A stretch of DNA of 64,000 nt, from assembly GCA_017557505.1 (NCBI GenBank), contig JAFYYP010000007.1, positions 1-64,000 of the forward strand, in the 5' to 3' direction. Positions 7,629-14,786 of this stretch are shown here, one piece after another (position 1 is the stretch's first letter; every line of letters begins with the position of its first letter). The stretch comes from Bacillota bacterium (GTDB taxonomy: Bacteria; Bacillota; Clostridia; Peptostreptococcales; Anaerovoracaceae). The notes under the pieces are model-generated. The model saw only the letters and a list, made by a program, of their open reading frames with translations. It was not told the origin of the DNA and made no database searches. Both the position numbers and the translations under genes were made by a program.

Positions 7629-8726
7629 ATGGCAAACATGGAAAGAGTGTTCAATTTCTCTGCAGGACCTTCGGCAATTCCCGAAGATGTGCTGCTGCAG
7701 GCGCAGAAAGACCTGTTCAACTATCCGGGAGCGGGCTGCTCCGTGCTGGAGATGAGCCACAGAAGCGCGAGCTTCCAGGCGATCATCGACGAGGCGGAAG
7801 CGAGTCTCCGCCGCATCATGGACATCCCTGACGATTATGCGGTGCTGTTCATGCAGGGCGGCGCCACGCTGCAGTTCTCAGCGGTGGCGATGAACCTGGC
7901 AAAACAGGGACAGAAAGCTGCTTACGCGGTCACAGGGCAATTCTCCAAGAAGGCCTTCAACGAAGGCAAGCGCTGGACGGACGCCGTGAAGATCGCGGAC
8001 TCTTCCGACAAGAACTTTTCATACATCCCCGACATCACAGAGGACATGGTGCCCCAGGACGCCGCATATTTCCACATCTGCGCCAACAACACGATCTACG
8101 GCACGACGTGGTGGAGAAAACCTGAAACGGGCAAGGTCCCGTTCGTCGCGGACTGGTCTTCCGCCATTTTAGGCGCACAGATCAAGGTGACGGATCACGA
8201 CCTGATCTACGCAGGCGCCCAGAAGAACATGGGACCCTCCGGCATGGCCGTCGTCATCGCGAAGAAGTCGCTGATCGATCATGAAGCCGATCCTGTCGTC
8301 CCCATCATGCTGGACTACAAGGTCGCGATGGACAACGGTTCCATGTACAACACGCCTCCGTGCTTCTCCATTTATATGGCCGGTCTGATGTACGCCTGGG
8401 TCGAAAAGAACGGCGGCGTCGCGGCGATGGAAAAGAGAAATCACGACAGGTCTGCCGCGCTGTACGAATACATCGACAATTCCAAACTGTTCAATAACCC
8501 GGTGCGTCCGTGCGACCGTTCCATCACGAACGTCACGTTCACGCTGCCGACGCAGGAAGACACCGACGCCTTCCTGAAGATGGCGAAGGGCAGGGGCATG
8601 ATCAACCTGAAGGGTCACAGAAGCGTAGGCGGCTGCCGCGCGTCCATGTACAACGGCTTGCCCGACGAGGCGGCTCCGGCACTCATTGCGTGCATGAAGG
8701 ATTTTGAAGCAGGAAAGAGAGAATAA
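7629..8726 (+). CDS. serC: Phosphoserine aminotransferase
   Basis: A 365-residue PLP enzyme that transaminates 3-phosphohydroxypyruvate with glutamate to give phosphoserine, the second step of serine synthesis. The N-terminus (FNFSAGPSAIPEDVL) and HRS motif are characteristic, and the PLP lysine lies in GAQKNMGPSG. Length matches the family (about 360). The ATG at 7629 is preceded by AAGGAGG; the open frame extends upstream through the leader but that part is not coding. serA follows after 2 bases, so the two are co-transcribed under the serine attenuator. No serB-type phosphatase is seen in the window. Confidence 0.97.
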   Translation: MANMERVFNFSAGPSAIPEDVLLQAQKDLFNYPGAGCSVLEMSHRSASFQAIIDEAEASLRRIMDIPDDYAVLFMQGGATLQFSAVAMNLAKQGQKAAYAVTGQFSKKAFNEGKRWTDAVKIADSSDKNFSYIPDITEDMVPQDAAYFHICANNTIYGTTWWRKPETGKVPFVADWSSAILGAQIKVTDHDLIYAGAQKNMGPSGMAVVIAKKSLIDHEADPVVPIMLDYKVAMDNGSMYNTPPCFSIYMAGLMYAWVEKNGGVAAMEKRNHDRSAALYEYIDNSKLFNNPVRPCDRSITNVTFTLPTQEDTDAFLKMAKGRGMINLKGHRSVGGCRASMYNGLPDEAAPALIACMKDFEAGKRE

Positions 8727-8728
8727 GC

Positions 8729-9886
8729 ATGTTTACGATCAAGAAGTTCAACAATATTTCGGATGCGATCTACGAGAGTCTCCCCGTGACCGAATACAAG
8801 TTCGTGACGGAAGGGGACGATTACGAAGCCGCCATCGTGCGCAGCGCGGACCTGAAAGAGACGGTCTTCCCGAAAGACCTGTGCGCCATCGCAAGAGCCG
8901 GCGCCGGTGTCAACAACATCCCGCTCGACCGCTGCTGTGAGCAGGGCATCGTCGTATTCAACACGCCCGGCGCGAACGCGAACGCCGTGAAGGAACTCGT
9001 CATCTGCGCGCTGCTGCTGTCCTGCCGCCGCATCGTGCCCGGCATCGAATGGGTCGAAAAGCAGGATACGGACGTCGCGAAGAACATGGAAAAGGCTAAG
9101 AAGAACTTTGTGGGCAGCGAGATCGCCGGCAAAACGCTCGGCGTCGTAGGGTTGGGCGCTGTCGGGGTCATGGTCGCGAACGCGGCGGCCGCTCTCGGCA
9201 TGAACGTGCTGGGCTGCGATCCGTACCTGTCCGTCGAGATGGCACTGCGCCTGGATTCCCGCGTGCAGGTCGTCAAGACGAACGACGAGATCTTCAAAGC
9301 GGCGGATTTCATCACGCTGCACGTGCCTGAAAACGACGCGACCCGCGGCATGATCAACAAGGACAAGATCGCCCTGATGAAGAACGATGTGGCGATCCTG
9401 AACTTCGCGCGCGGCGGCCTGGTCGTGGACGAGGACATCCTCGAAGCGATCGACAGCAACCGCATCGACATCTACATCACCGACTTTCCGAACGACAAGA
9501 TCAACCACCACGACCGCATCATCTGCACGCCGCACCTCGGTGCTTCCACGCCGGAAGCCGAGGAGAACTGCGCGAAGATGGCGGCGGCAGAACTGAAGGA
9601 GTTCCTGACGACGGGCAATATCCGCAACAGCGTCAATTTCCCGCCGTGCGAGATGCCCGCGTTCGAGGATTACCGCATCACCGTCATCAACCGCAACATC
9701 CCGAACATGCTCGGCCAGATGACCGCGGCGCTGAGCGCGGAGGAATACAACATCGAACACATGAACAACCGCGGCAAAGGCGACTGGGCGTACACCGTGT
9801 TCGACGTCAACAAGAAGCCTTCCGACAGCCTCGTTGCGGCGCTGAACGCGATCGAAGGCGTCGTAAAGGTGAGGGTCATCGAATAA
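8729..9886 (+). CDS. serA: D-3-phosphoglycerate dehydrogenase with C-terminal ACT domain
   Basis: A 385-residue NAD-dependent dehydrogenase that oxidises 3-phosphoglycerate, the first committed step of serine synthesis. The Rossmann motif GLGAVG is near residues 142-147, the substrate-binding arginine in NFARGG and the catalytic histidine in TPHLGAST; the last 75 residues form an ACT domain (TVINRNIPNMLGQMTAAL), probably for serine feedback inhibition. This is the short form without the intervening ASB domain. It sits 2 bases behind serC and ends before a terminator at 9926-9968. Confidence 0.95.
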   Translation: MFTIKKFNNISDAIYESLPVTEYKFVTEGDDYEAAIVRSADLKETVFPKDLCAIARAGAGVNNIPLDRCCEQGIVVFNTPGANANAVKELVICALLLSCRRIVPGIEWVEKQDTDVAKNMEKAKKNFVGSEIAGKTLGVVGLGAVGVMVANAAAALGMNVLGCDPYLSVEMALRLDSRVQVVKTNDEIFKAADFITLHVPENDATRGMINKDKIALMKNDVAILNFARGGLVVDEDILEAIDSNRIDIYITDFPNDKINHHDRIICTPHLGASTPEAEENCAKMAAAELKEFLTTGNIRNSVNFPPCEMPAFEDYRITVINRNIPNMLGQMTAALSAEEYNIEHMNNRGKGDWAYTVFDVNKKPSDSLVAALNAIEGVVKVRVIE

Positions 9887-9925
9887 AGGCGCTGTAAGCC
9901 TGAAAATCGGTCCATAGACGAACGA

Positions 9926-9968
9926 AAAGCCCCCGAATGGGAAAAATACCTGTCCGGGGGGCTTTGTT
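9926..9968 (+). terminator. Terminator after serC-serA
   Basis: AAAGCCCCC (9926-9934) pairs with GGGGGCTTT (9957-9965) around a 22-base loop, followed by a T-rich stretch. A TATAAT at 9982-9987 just behind it probably serves the next gene. Confidence 0.75.
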
Positions 9969-10003
9969 TGCGGAAATCGTGTATAATAGGGGCGGAGGAA
10001 AGT

Positions 10004-11038
10004 ATGATCCTGGTCCTGAATTCCATCTCGCATTTTCTCGTGGACGGCGTATGCCTGGCAACTCTTTTCGGCGCAGCCAAAAGCGGTACGGACGTCGCGA
10101 TGGCCATCCTGGTCTATAACACGCTGGCGTTCTCCACGCAGATCCTGACGGGCTGGTGCGCGGACAAACCCGGTCTCGCGCGCAAGCTCGAGCCTCTGTC
10201 CATGCTGCTGGTCGCGGCGGGGTTTTTCCTGCCGGCAGGCCTGATGGGCAGAGTCGTGCTGATCGGTCTGGGCAACAGTTTCTTCCACGTCTGCGGCGGC
10301 TGCGTGACCCTGCGGCAGAGCGAAGGAAAGGCTGCTCCGCTGGGCGTCTTCGTAGCGCCGGGGGCTTTGGGCGTCACCCTGGGCAAGTTCTGGCCTCAGT
10401 ATGGCGCTCTGCTGGCTTTCGCTCTGATCGTCTTCGCTGCGCTCATCTTCTTTGCCTACCGCAAAGATCCTGCGTCAGCGGACGGGGTATTGCCCGCAAA
10501 ACGTTTCCCCGGGAATCTGCCGGATTTTCGCGCAAAGACGTTCCCTCTGGCGGCGGTCGCGCTGCTGACCCTGGCCGTAGCCGTTCGGGCCATCGGCGGC
10601 TATGCCGCGGTCTTTTCCTGGAATACAGGCGCGTGGACGGCGTTAGCCATGGCGTTCTTCGTCTTCGCGGGAAAGACGGCCGGCGGCTTCGTGTGTGACA
10701 GACTCGGTGCCGTGAACGCATCCGCGTTATCCATCGTGCCCGCGGCTTTGATGACGGCTTTCCTCGCGTTCAGTATGCCGGCATCGCTTTTGGGTCAGTT
10801 CCTGCTGAATCTCAGCATGCCCGTCACGCTGTGGCTGCTGTACAAACTGATGCCGGACGAACCCGGCTTCGCGTTCGGCCTTGCGGCTTCGGCCCTGTGG
10901 CCGGGCACGCTGCTCGGCCTGATGATACGCCTGACAGGCGCGGCGCAGAAAGCGCTCATTCTGGTCAGTTTCGCGGCCGGCCTCATCGCGGTCATCTATG
11001 CTGTTTCTGTTTTGAAAAAGGACGGTGAGTCTGAATGA
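10004..11038 (+). CDS. Major facilitator-like membrane protein
   Basis: A 344-residue hydrophobic protein with about ten to eleven predicted membrane segments. The pattern of small residues and conserved loops (GWCADKPG between early segments, CDRLGAVNAS later) resembles two half-repeats of a major facilitator transporter. It is shorter than the usual 400 residues and no substrate motif is recognisable. The ATG at 10004 has GGAGGAAAGT in front of it, which decides against an earlier in-frame start. It overlaps the next gene by 4 bases (ATGA), so it is the first member of a small operon with three short membrane-protein genes. Confidence 0.7.
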   Translation: MILVLNSISHFLVDGVCLATLFGAAKSGTDVAMAILVYNTLAFSTQILTGWCADKPGLARKLEPLSMLLVAAGFFLPAGLMGRVVLIGLGNSFFHVCGGCVTLRQSEGKAAPLGVFVAPGALGVTLGKFWPQYGALLAFALIVFAALIFFAYRKDPASADGVLPAKRFPGNLPDFRAKTFPLAAVALLTLAVAVRAIGGYAAVFSWNTGAWTALAMAFFVFAGKTAGGFVCDRLGAVNASALSIVPAALMTAFLAFSMPASLLGQFLLNLSMPVTLWLLYKLMPDEPGFAFGLAASALWPGTLLGLMIRLTGAAQKALILVSFAAGLIAVIYAVSVLKKDGESE

Positions 11039-11268
11039 AAAATAAACTGAGAACCGTATTGCTGTTCGTGCTGTGCCTGCTGGCGTCCAGCTCGTTCGTA
11101 TTTGCGGACGCGGCGGTCGGGGAAGCCTTCCTGATCCTGGGCCTCGGCGCCATCCTGGTGATCATCCTGATCGTCATCCTGGCGATCGTACTGATCTCCA
11201 AGGCGGTCAAGAGAAAGAGAAGGGCCGCGCAGGCAGAAGCAATGGGTATGGAGGAGGAAAAGAAATGA
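11035..11268 (+). CDS. Small secreted/membrane protein of unknown function
   Basis: A 77-residue protein with an N-terminal signal peptide ending around SFVFADA, one strongly hydrophobic segment (residues about 32-55) and a basic then acidic C-terminal tail (KRKRRAAQ, MEEEKK). It overlaps the upstream transporter gene and the downstream gene by 4 bases each, so translation is coupled. The next gene has the same architecture (signal ending FVFAD, one membrane segment, Lys-rich end), so they may be distant duplicates acting together. I do not recognise the family. Confidence 0.65.
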   Translation: MKNKLRTVLLFVLCLLASSSFVFADAAVGEAFLILGLGAILVIILIVILAIVLISKAVKRKRRAAQAEAMGMEEEKK

Positions 11269-11456
11269 GACGTTTTCTGAAACAGTTCGCGGCAGCCGCC
11301 GTCTTCGTGCTGTCCGCTTTCACCTTTGTCTTTGCAGATATCGCGCCGCTGCCCGGCGAAGAGATCCGCCGCGGCACGAACCCGTCCGTGATCGTGCTGA
11401 TCTGCGCGGTCATCGTGCTGGTCATCATTCTGCTGATCAAGAAGATAAAGAAGTAA
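11265..11456 (+). CDS. Small secreted/membrane protein of unknown function
   Basis: A 63-residue protein with a signal peptide ending in TFVFAD, a short extracellular IAPLPGEEIRRG motif and one membrane segment ending in KKIKK. The ATG at 11265 lies within the upstream gene's stop overlap and has GAGGAGG 8 bases upstream. Similar architecture to its neighbour suggests a paired function at the membrane; no enzyme motif is present. Confidence 0.65.
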   Translation: MRRFLKQFAAAAVFVLSAFTFVFADIAPLPGEEIRRGTNPSVIVLICAVIVLVIILLIKKIKK

Positions 11457-11474
11457 GAAGAACGGGGGGACGCC

Positions 11475-11801
11475 GTGAAGATCCTGCTGCTGGCATGCTT
11501 TCTTACCGTTCTCGTCGAAACGGCTCTTTTTGCGCTGTTCGGATACCGCTCCAAAGACGACCTGACCATCGTCGCCTGCGCGAATATCGTCACGAACCTT
11601 ACGCTGAACCTCCTGCTCGCGTTCGTTTTCCCGTATGACGCTCATTTTTGGGTACTCCCGCTCGAGGTCACCGTAGTCCTGGCTGAATACCTGATCTACG
11701 CAAAAGCGTTCGGCGCTTCGAAGATGCTGTTTCTGCAGACGCTCGCCGCGAACGTGCTTTCGTTCGTTTTAGGGGTCATTCTGCCGGTCTTCGGCTGGTA
11801 A
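11475..11801 (+). CDS. Small integral membrane protein of unknown function
   Basis: A 108-residue protein with four likely membrane segments and almost no loops; it contains TIVACANIVTNLTLNLLL in the middle. It starts 18 bases after the previous gene with a GGGGG-rich ribosome binding site and closes the group of three small membrane-protein genes before the tRNA gene. Function is unknown; it may form a complex with the two single-span proteins before it. Confidence 0.65.
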   Translation: MKILLLACFLTVLVETALFALFGYRSKDDLTIVACANIVTNLTLNLLLAFVFPYDAHFWVLPLEVTVVLAEYLIYAKAFGASKMLFLQTLAANVLSFVLGVILPVFGW

Positions 11802-11822
11802 AAGAATTCTTGAAAAAAGTGC

Positions 11823-11851
11823 TTGCTTTTCTCTGCGGCTTATCGTAATAT
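11823..11851 (+). promoter_or_regulatory. Promoter of tRNA-Leu
   Basis: TTGCTT (11823-11828) and TAATAT (11846-11851) with a 17-base spacer, ending 12 bases before the tRNA 5' end. Confidence 0.5.
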
Positions 11852-11863
11852 ATATACTGTTCT

Positions 11864-11950
11864 GCAGGTATGGCGGAATTGGCAGACGCGCACGGTTCAG
11901 GTCCGTGTGAAAGCAATTTCATGGAGGTTCGACTCCTCTTACCTGCACCA
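11864..11950 (+). tRNA. tRNA-Leu (anticodon CAG), CCA encoded
   Basis: A class II tRNA with a 7-bp acceptor stem (GCAGGTA with TACCTGC), an anticodon stem CACGG/CCGTG around loop TTCAGGT giving anticodon CAG, a long variable arm, a T-arm with TTCGACT, discriminator A and genomically encoded CCA. CAG reads CUG, the dominant leucine codon in these genes. A dedicated terminator follows at once. Confidence 0.97.
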
Positions 11951-11953
11951 TTA

Positions 11954-11986
11954 GAAAATCGAACCTTCGCGGTTCGATTTTCTTTG
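11954..11986 (+). terminator. Terminator of tRNA-Leu
   Basis: A perfect 12-bp stem (11954-11965 with 11971-11982) with loop TTCGC followed by T-rich sequence, directly behind the tRNA. Confidence 0.92.
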
Positions 11987-12017
11987 TTTAATACCAAATC
12001 CCAAGGAGAATTATTGT

Positions 12018-13439
12018 ATGGAAAACAGGTTGGAACGCAAATACGGATTGTTCACCGCGATCTGCATGGTCGTGGGTATCGTCATCGGATCGGGCGTCTT
12101 CTTCAAGGCACAGACGATCCTGCAGAAGACCGAAGGCAACATGCCGCTGGGCATCGTAGCCTGGATCATCGGCGGCCTCATCATGATCTTCTGCATCCTG
12201 GCTTTCGCGGCCATGGCGCAGAAATACGAAAAGGTCAACGGTATCGTCGACTACGCGGAAGCGACGGTCGGCCCCCGTTACGGTTATTACATCGGCTGGT
12301 TCCTCAGCATCATCTATTATCCGTCCCTGACGGTCATCCTCGCGTGGCTGACGGCCCGCTACACGCTCGTGTTCATCACGTCGTGCTGGCCCGGCTTCCC
12401 GCTCGTGATCCCGGCAGAGCAGGGCGGCTGCGTCATCGGGCCCGAATGCATGTGCCTGATGATGTTCTTCCTCGTATGTGCGTACCTCGTGAACGCGCTG
12501 TCCCCGAAGCTCGCGGGCAAATTCCAGACGACCACGACGGTCATCAAACTCATCCCGCTGTTCCTGATGGCGGTCGTCGGCGTCATCGCCGGCCTCATCG
12601 GTCCGAACCACATGCTCGTCAGCAACTTCGCGACCGCATCGGCTACAGCCGGCGGAAGCGCTGCGCCTCTGCTTGCCTCCGTCTGCGCGACGTCGTTCGC
12701 CTATGAGGGCTGGATCATCGCGACGTCCATCAACGCGGAACTGAAAGACGCCAAGCGCAACCTGCCGAAGGCGCTCATCATCGGCGGCATCATCATTATC
12801 GTCACGTACATCTGCTACTATATCGGCGTCGCCGGCGGCGCTTCGGTCGAAGTGCTGATGGCGGAAGGCGCCACCAAGGCGTTCGTCAACATCTTCGGCG
12901 GCGTGCTCGGCAACATCCTGAACCTGTTCGTCGCCATCTCCTGCGCAGGCACCATGAACGGCCTGATGCTTGGCTGCTGCCGCGGCATCTACTCGCTCGC
13001 TGCCCGCGGAGACGGACCGAAGTCCAGGCTGTTCGCGCAGGTGGACAAGGAGTCCAACCTGCCGCACAACTCCGCGGCGTTCGGTCTGCTCCTGTGCGCG
13101 TTCTGGGGCTGCTACTTCGTGCTGGCAAGCCTCCTGGAGACCTGGGGCAGCGTCAAGGCTTTCAGCGGCACCGCGTTCGAGAGCGTCCCGTTCAGCTTCG
13201 ACGCCTCCGAGCTGCCGATCATCACGATCTACGCAATGTACATCCCCATCTTTATCAACTGGATGAGGAAGGCGAAAGATGAAAGCAGCCTGCGCCGCTA
13301 CGTCATCCCCGTGCTGGCGATCGCAGGATCCTGCTTCATGGTCTACGCTTCGATCGTCGGCCACAGAATGGAGAACTTCTGGTATCTGATCGTCTTCGCC
13401 ATCGTCATGCTCATCGGTAAACTTGTCAATAAAAAGTAG
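12018..13439 (+). CDS. APC family amino acid permease
   Basis: A 473-residue, twelve-span transporter of the amino acid-polyamine-organocation superfamily. The first helix carries the family's GIVIGSGVF substrate-binding motif, followed by the helix 2-3 region and a FAYEGWIIATS segment typical of helix 6. The family includes serine/threonine and glutamate antiporters; the substrate here cannot be decided. AAGGAG precedes the ATG. It lies behind the tRNA terminator and 33 bases before an omega-amidase-like gene, which suggests import and deamidation of an amino acid or related compound. Confidence 0.9.
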   Translation: MENRLERKYGLFTAICMVVGIVIGSGVFFKAQTILQKTEGNMPLGIVAWIIGGLIMIFCILAFAAMAQKYEKVNGIVDYAEATVGPRYGYYIGWFLSIIYYPSLTVILAWLTARYTLVFITSCWPGFPLVIPAEQGGCVIGPECMCLMMFFLVCAYLVNALSPKLAGKFQTTTTVIKLIPLFLMAVVGVIAGLIGPNHMLVSNFATASATAGGSAAPLLASVCATSFAYEGWIIATSINAELKDAKRNLPKALIIGGIIIIVTYICYYIGVAGGASVEVLMAEGATKAFVNIFGGVLGNILNLFVAISCAGTMNGLMLGCCRGIYSLAARGDGPKSRLFAQVDKESNLPHNSAAFGLLLCAFWGCYFVLASLLETWGSVKAFSGTAFESVPFSFDASELPIITIYAMYIPIFINWMRKAKDESSLRRYVIPVLAIAGSCFMVYASIVGHRMENFWYLIVFAIVMLIGKLVNKK

Positions 13440-13472
13440 GCATCATAGAGATCAGCAAAGGAGGGTGACCCC

Positions 13473-14285
13473 ATGAAGATCGCGCTCATTCAAATGAAAG
13501 TAGGCATGGACAAGGAGAAGAACCTGCAGAAGGCACGCCAGCTCGTGCTTCACGCAGGCAAGGAGGGCGCCCGCATCGCGGTGCTGCCGGAGATGTTCTG
13601 CTGTCCCTATGCCAACGAGTATTTCCCGCAGTTCGCAGAGCCCGTGGGAGGGCATATCTTTACGGAGCTGTCGAACATGGCCAAGGACGCCAACGTGACC
13701 CTGGTAGGCGGCTCGTTCCCGCTGGAAGAGGACGGAAAGCTGTACAACGCTTCGTTCGTTTTCTCCAGAGACGGGCAGCTTCGCGCCAGCCACCGCAAGG
13801 CGCACCTGTTCGATATCAACGTGGAAGGCGGCCAGAAATTCTGCGAGTCCGAAGTGTTTACGCCGGGGGAGCAGATCACGGTATTCCATACGGCGGGCCA
13901 CACGTTCGGCCTTGCGGTCTGCTTCGACATCCGCTTCCCGGAGATGTTCCGCTGTATGGCGCTGCGCGGCGCGGAGGCGGTCTTCGTTCCGGCCGCGTTC
14001 AACATGACGACCGGTCCCATGCACTGGGAGCTGACGTTCCGCATGCGCGCCGTCGACAACCAGTTCTTTATGATCGGCGCTGCGCCGGCCCAGGACAAAT
14101 ACCACGTGTATCATTCCTACGCGCACTCCATGATCTGCGATCCCTGGGGCAAGGTCCTGGCGGATGCAGGTGAGAACGAAGGGGTCATTGTCGTTGACAT
14201 CGACCTGTCCGAGAACGAGAGAGCACGTGCCCAGCTGCCCATCCTGAGCGCCCGCAAACCGCATCTCTACGGCATGAAAGAGTGA
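13473..14285 (+). CDS. Carbon-nitrogen hydrolase (nitrilase superfamily, omega-amidase-like)
   Basis: A 270-residue enzyme with the nitrilase-superfamily triad E40 (LPEMF), K109 (HRKAHLF) and C150 (LAVCFDIRFPE). Those sequence contexts are those of omega-amidases and related carbon-nitrogen hydrolases, which would release ammonia from alpha-keto amides or other short amides. The ribosome binding site is AAGGAGGG. It probably shares a transcript with the amino acid permease. A second member of the superfamily is at 40882-41682 but is clearly different in sequence. Confidence 0.9.
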   Translation: MKIALIQMKVGMDKEKNLQKARQLVLHAGKEGARIAVLPEMFCCPYANEYFPQFAEPVGGHIFTELSNMAKDANVTLVGGSFPLEEDGKLYNASFVFSRDGQLRASHRKAHLFDINVEGGQKFCESEVFTPGEQITVFHTAGHTFGLAVCFDIRFPEMFRCMALRGAEAVFVPAAFNMTTGPMHWELTFRMRAVDNQFFMIGAAPAQDKYHVYHSYAHSMICDPWGKVLADAGENEGVIVVDIDLSENERARAQLPILSARKPHLYGMKE

Positions 14286-14291
14286 CAGGGG

Positions 14292-14320
14292 TTGAAATCT
14301 CTGCACAAGTATGCTACTAT
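14292..14320 (+). promoter_or_regulatory. Promoter of the bactofilin gene
   Basis: TTGAAA (14292-14297), a 17-base spacer and TACTAT (14315-14320), ending 24 bases before the bactofilin start. Confidence 0.6.
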
Positions 14321-14343
14321 TATCAAGCATTCTATGAAGGAGG

Positions 14344-14724
14344 ATGACGATTCACATGGCATATAACGATTACGATAAAACCAGCACGTCCGTAGATTCC
14401 ATCATCGTGGAGACTGCGATCGGCGTCGATACTGTCTTTAAAGGCGCGATCAACACCAATAAGCCCATCCGCATCGACGGACATTACGAAGGGCAGATCG
14501 ATTCCGACAACCTGATCATCATCACGGAGACAGGTTTCTTCAGCGGCGAAATGAGATGCCGTGAGTTGCAGCTGCAGGGCAAGGGCGAAGGCACCGTCGT
14601 TTGCATGGAACTGATGCAGCTCTCCGATACCGGTTCTTTCCGCGGCAAGATCGCTACGAAAGACATCATCCTCGTCAAGGGATCCCAGATCGACGGACAG
14701 ATCGATATGGCTTCCATGCGCTAG
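14344..14724 (+). CDS. Bactofilin (polymer-forming cytoskeletal protein)
   Basis: A 126-residue protein of the bactofilin family (DUF583), which polymerises into filaments that organise cell shape or envelope machinery. The short disordered N-terminus is followed by a right-handed beta-helix made of repeats such as FKGAINTNKPIRIDGHYEGQ, which is diagnostic. The start ATG GCA TAT at 14356 is a plausible alternative to 14344 (AAGGAGG is near both). It is monocistronic, with its own promoter and terminator. Confidence 0.92.
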   Translation: MTIHMAYNDYDKTSTSVDSIIVETAIGVDTVFKGAINTNKPIRIDGHYEGQIDSDNLIIITETGFFSGEMRCRELQLQGKGEGTVVCMELMQLSDTGSFRGKIATKDIILVKGSQIDGQIDMASMR

Positions 14725-14744
14725 AGAATTCAATACGATACAAA

Positions 14745-14775
14745 AAGGGTGTCCCCGCAGGGACACCCTTTATTT
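14745..14775. terminator. Bidirectional terminator between bactofilin and the M16 protease gene
   Basis: GGGTGTCCC (14747-14755) pairs with GGGACACCC (14760-14768) around loop CGCA, flanked by A-runs on the left and T-runs on the right, so it can stop transcription from both convergent genes. Confidence 0.92.
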
Positions 14776-14786
14776 TGTTTTTGTGT

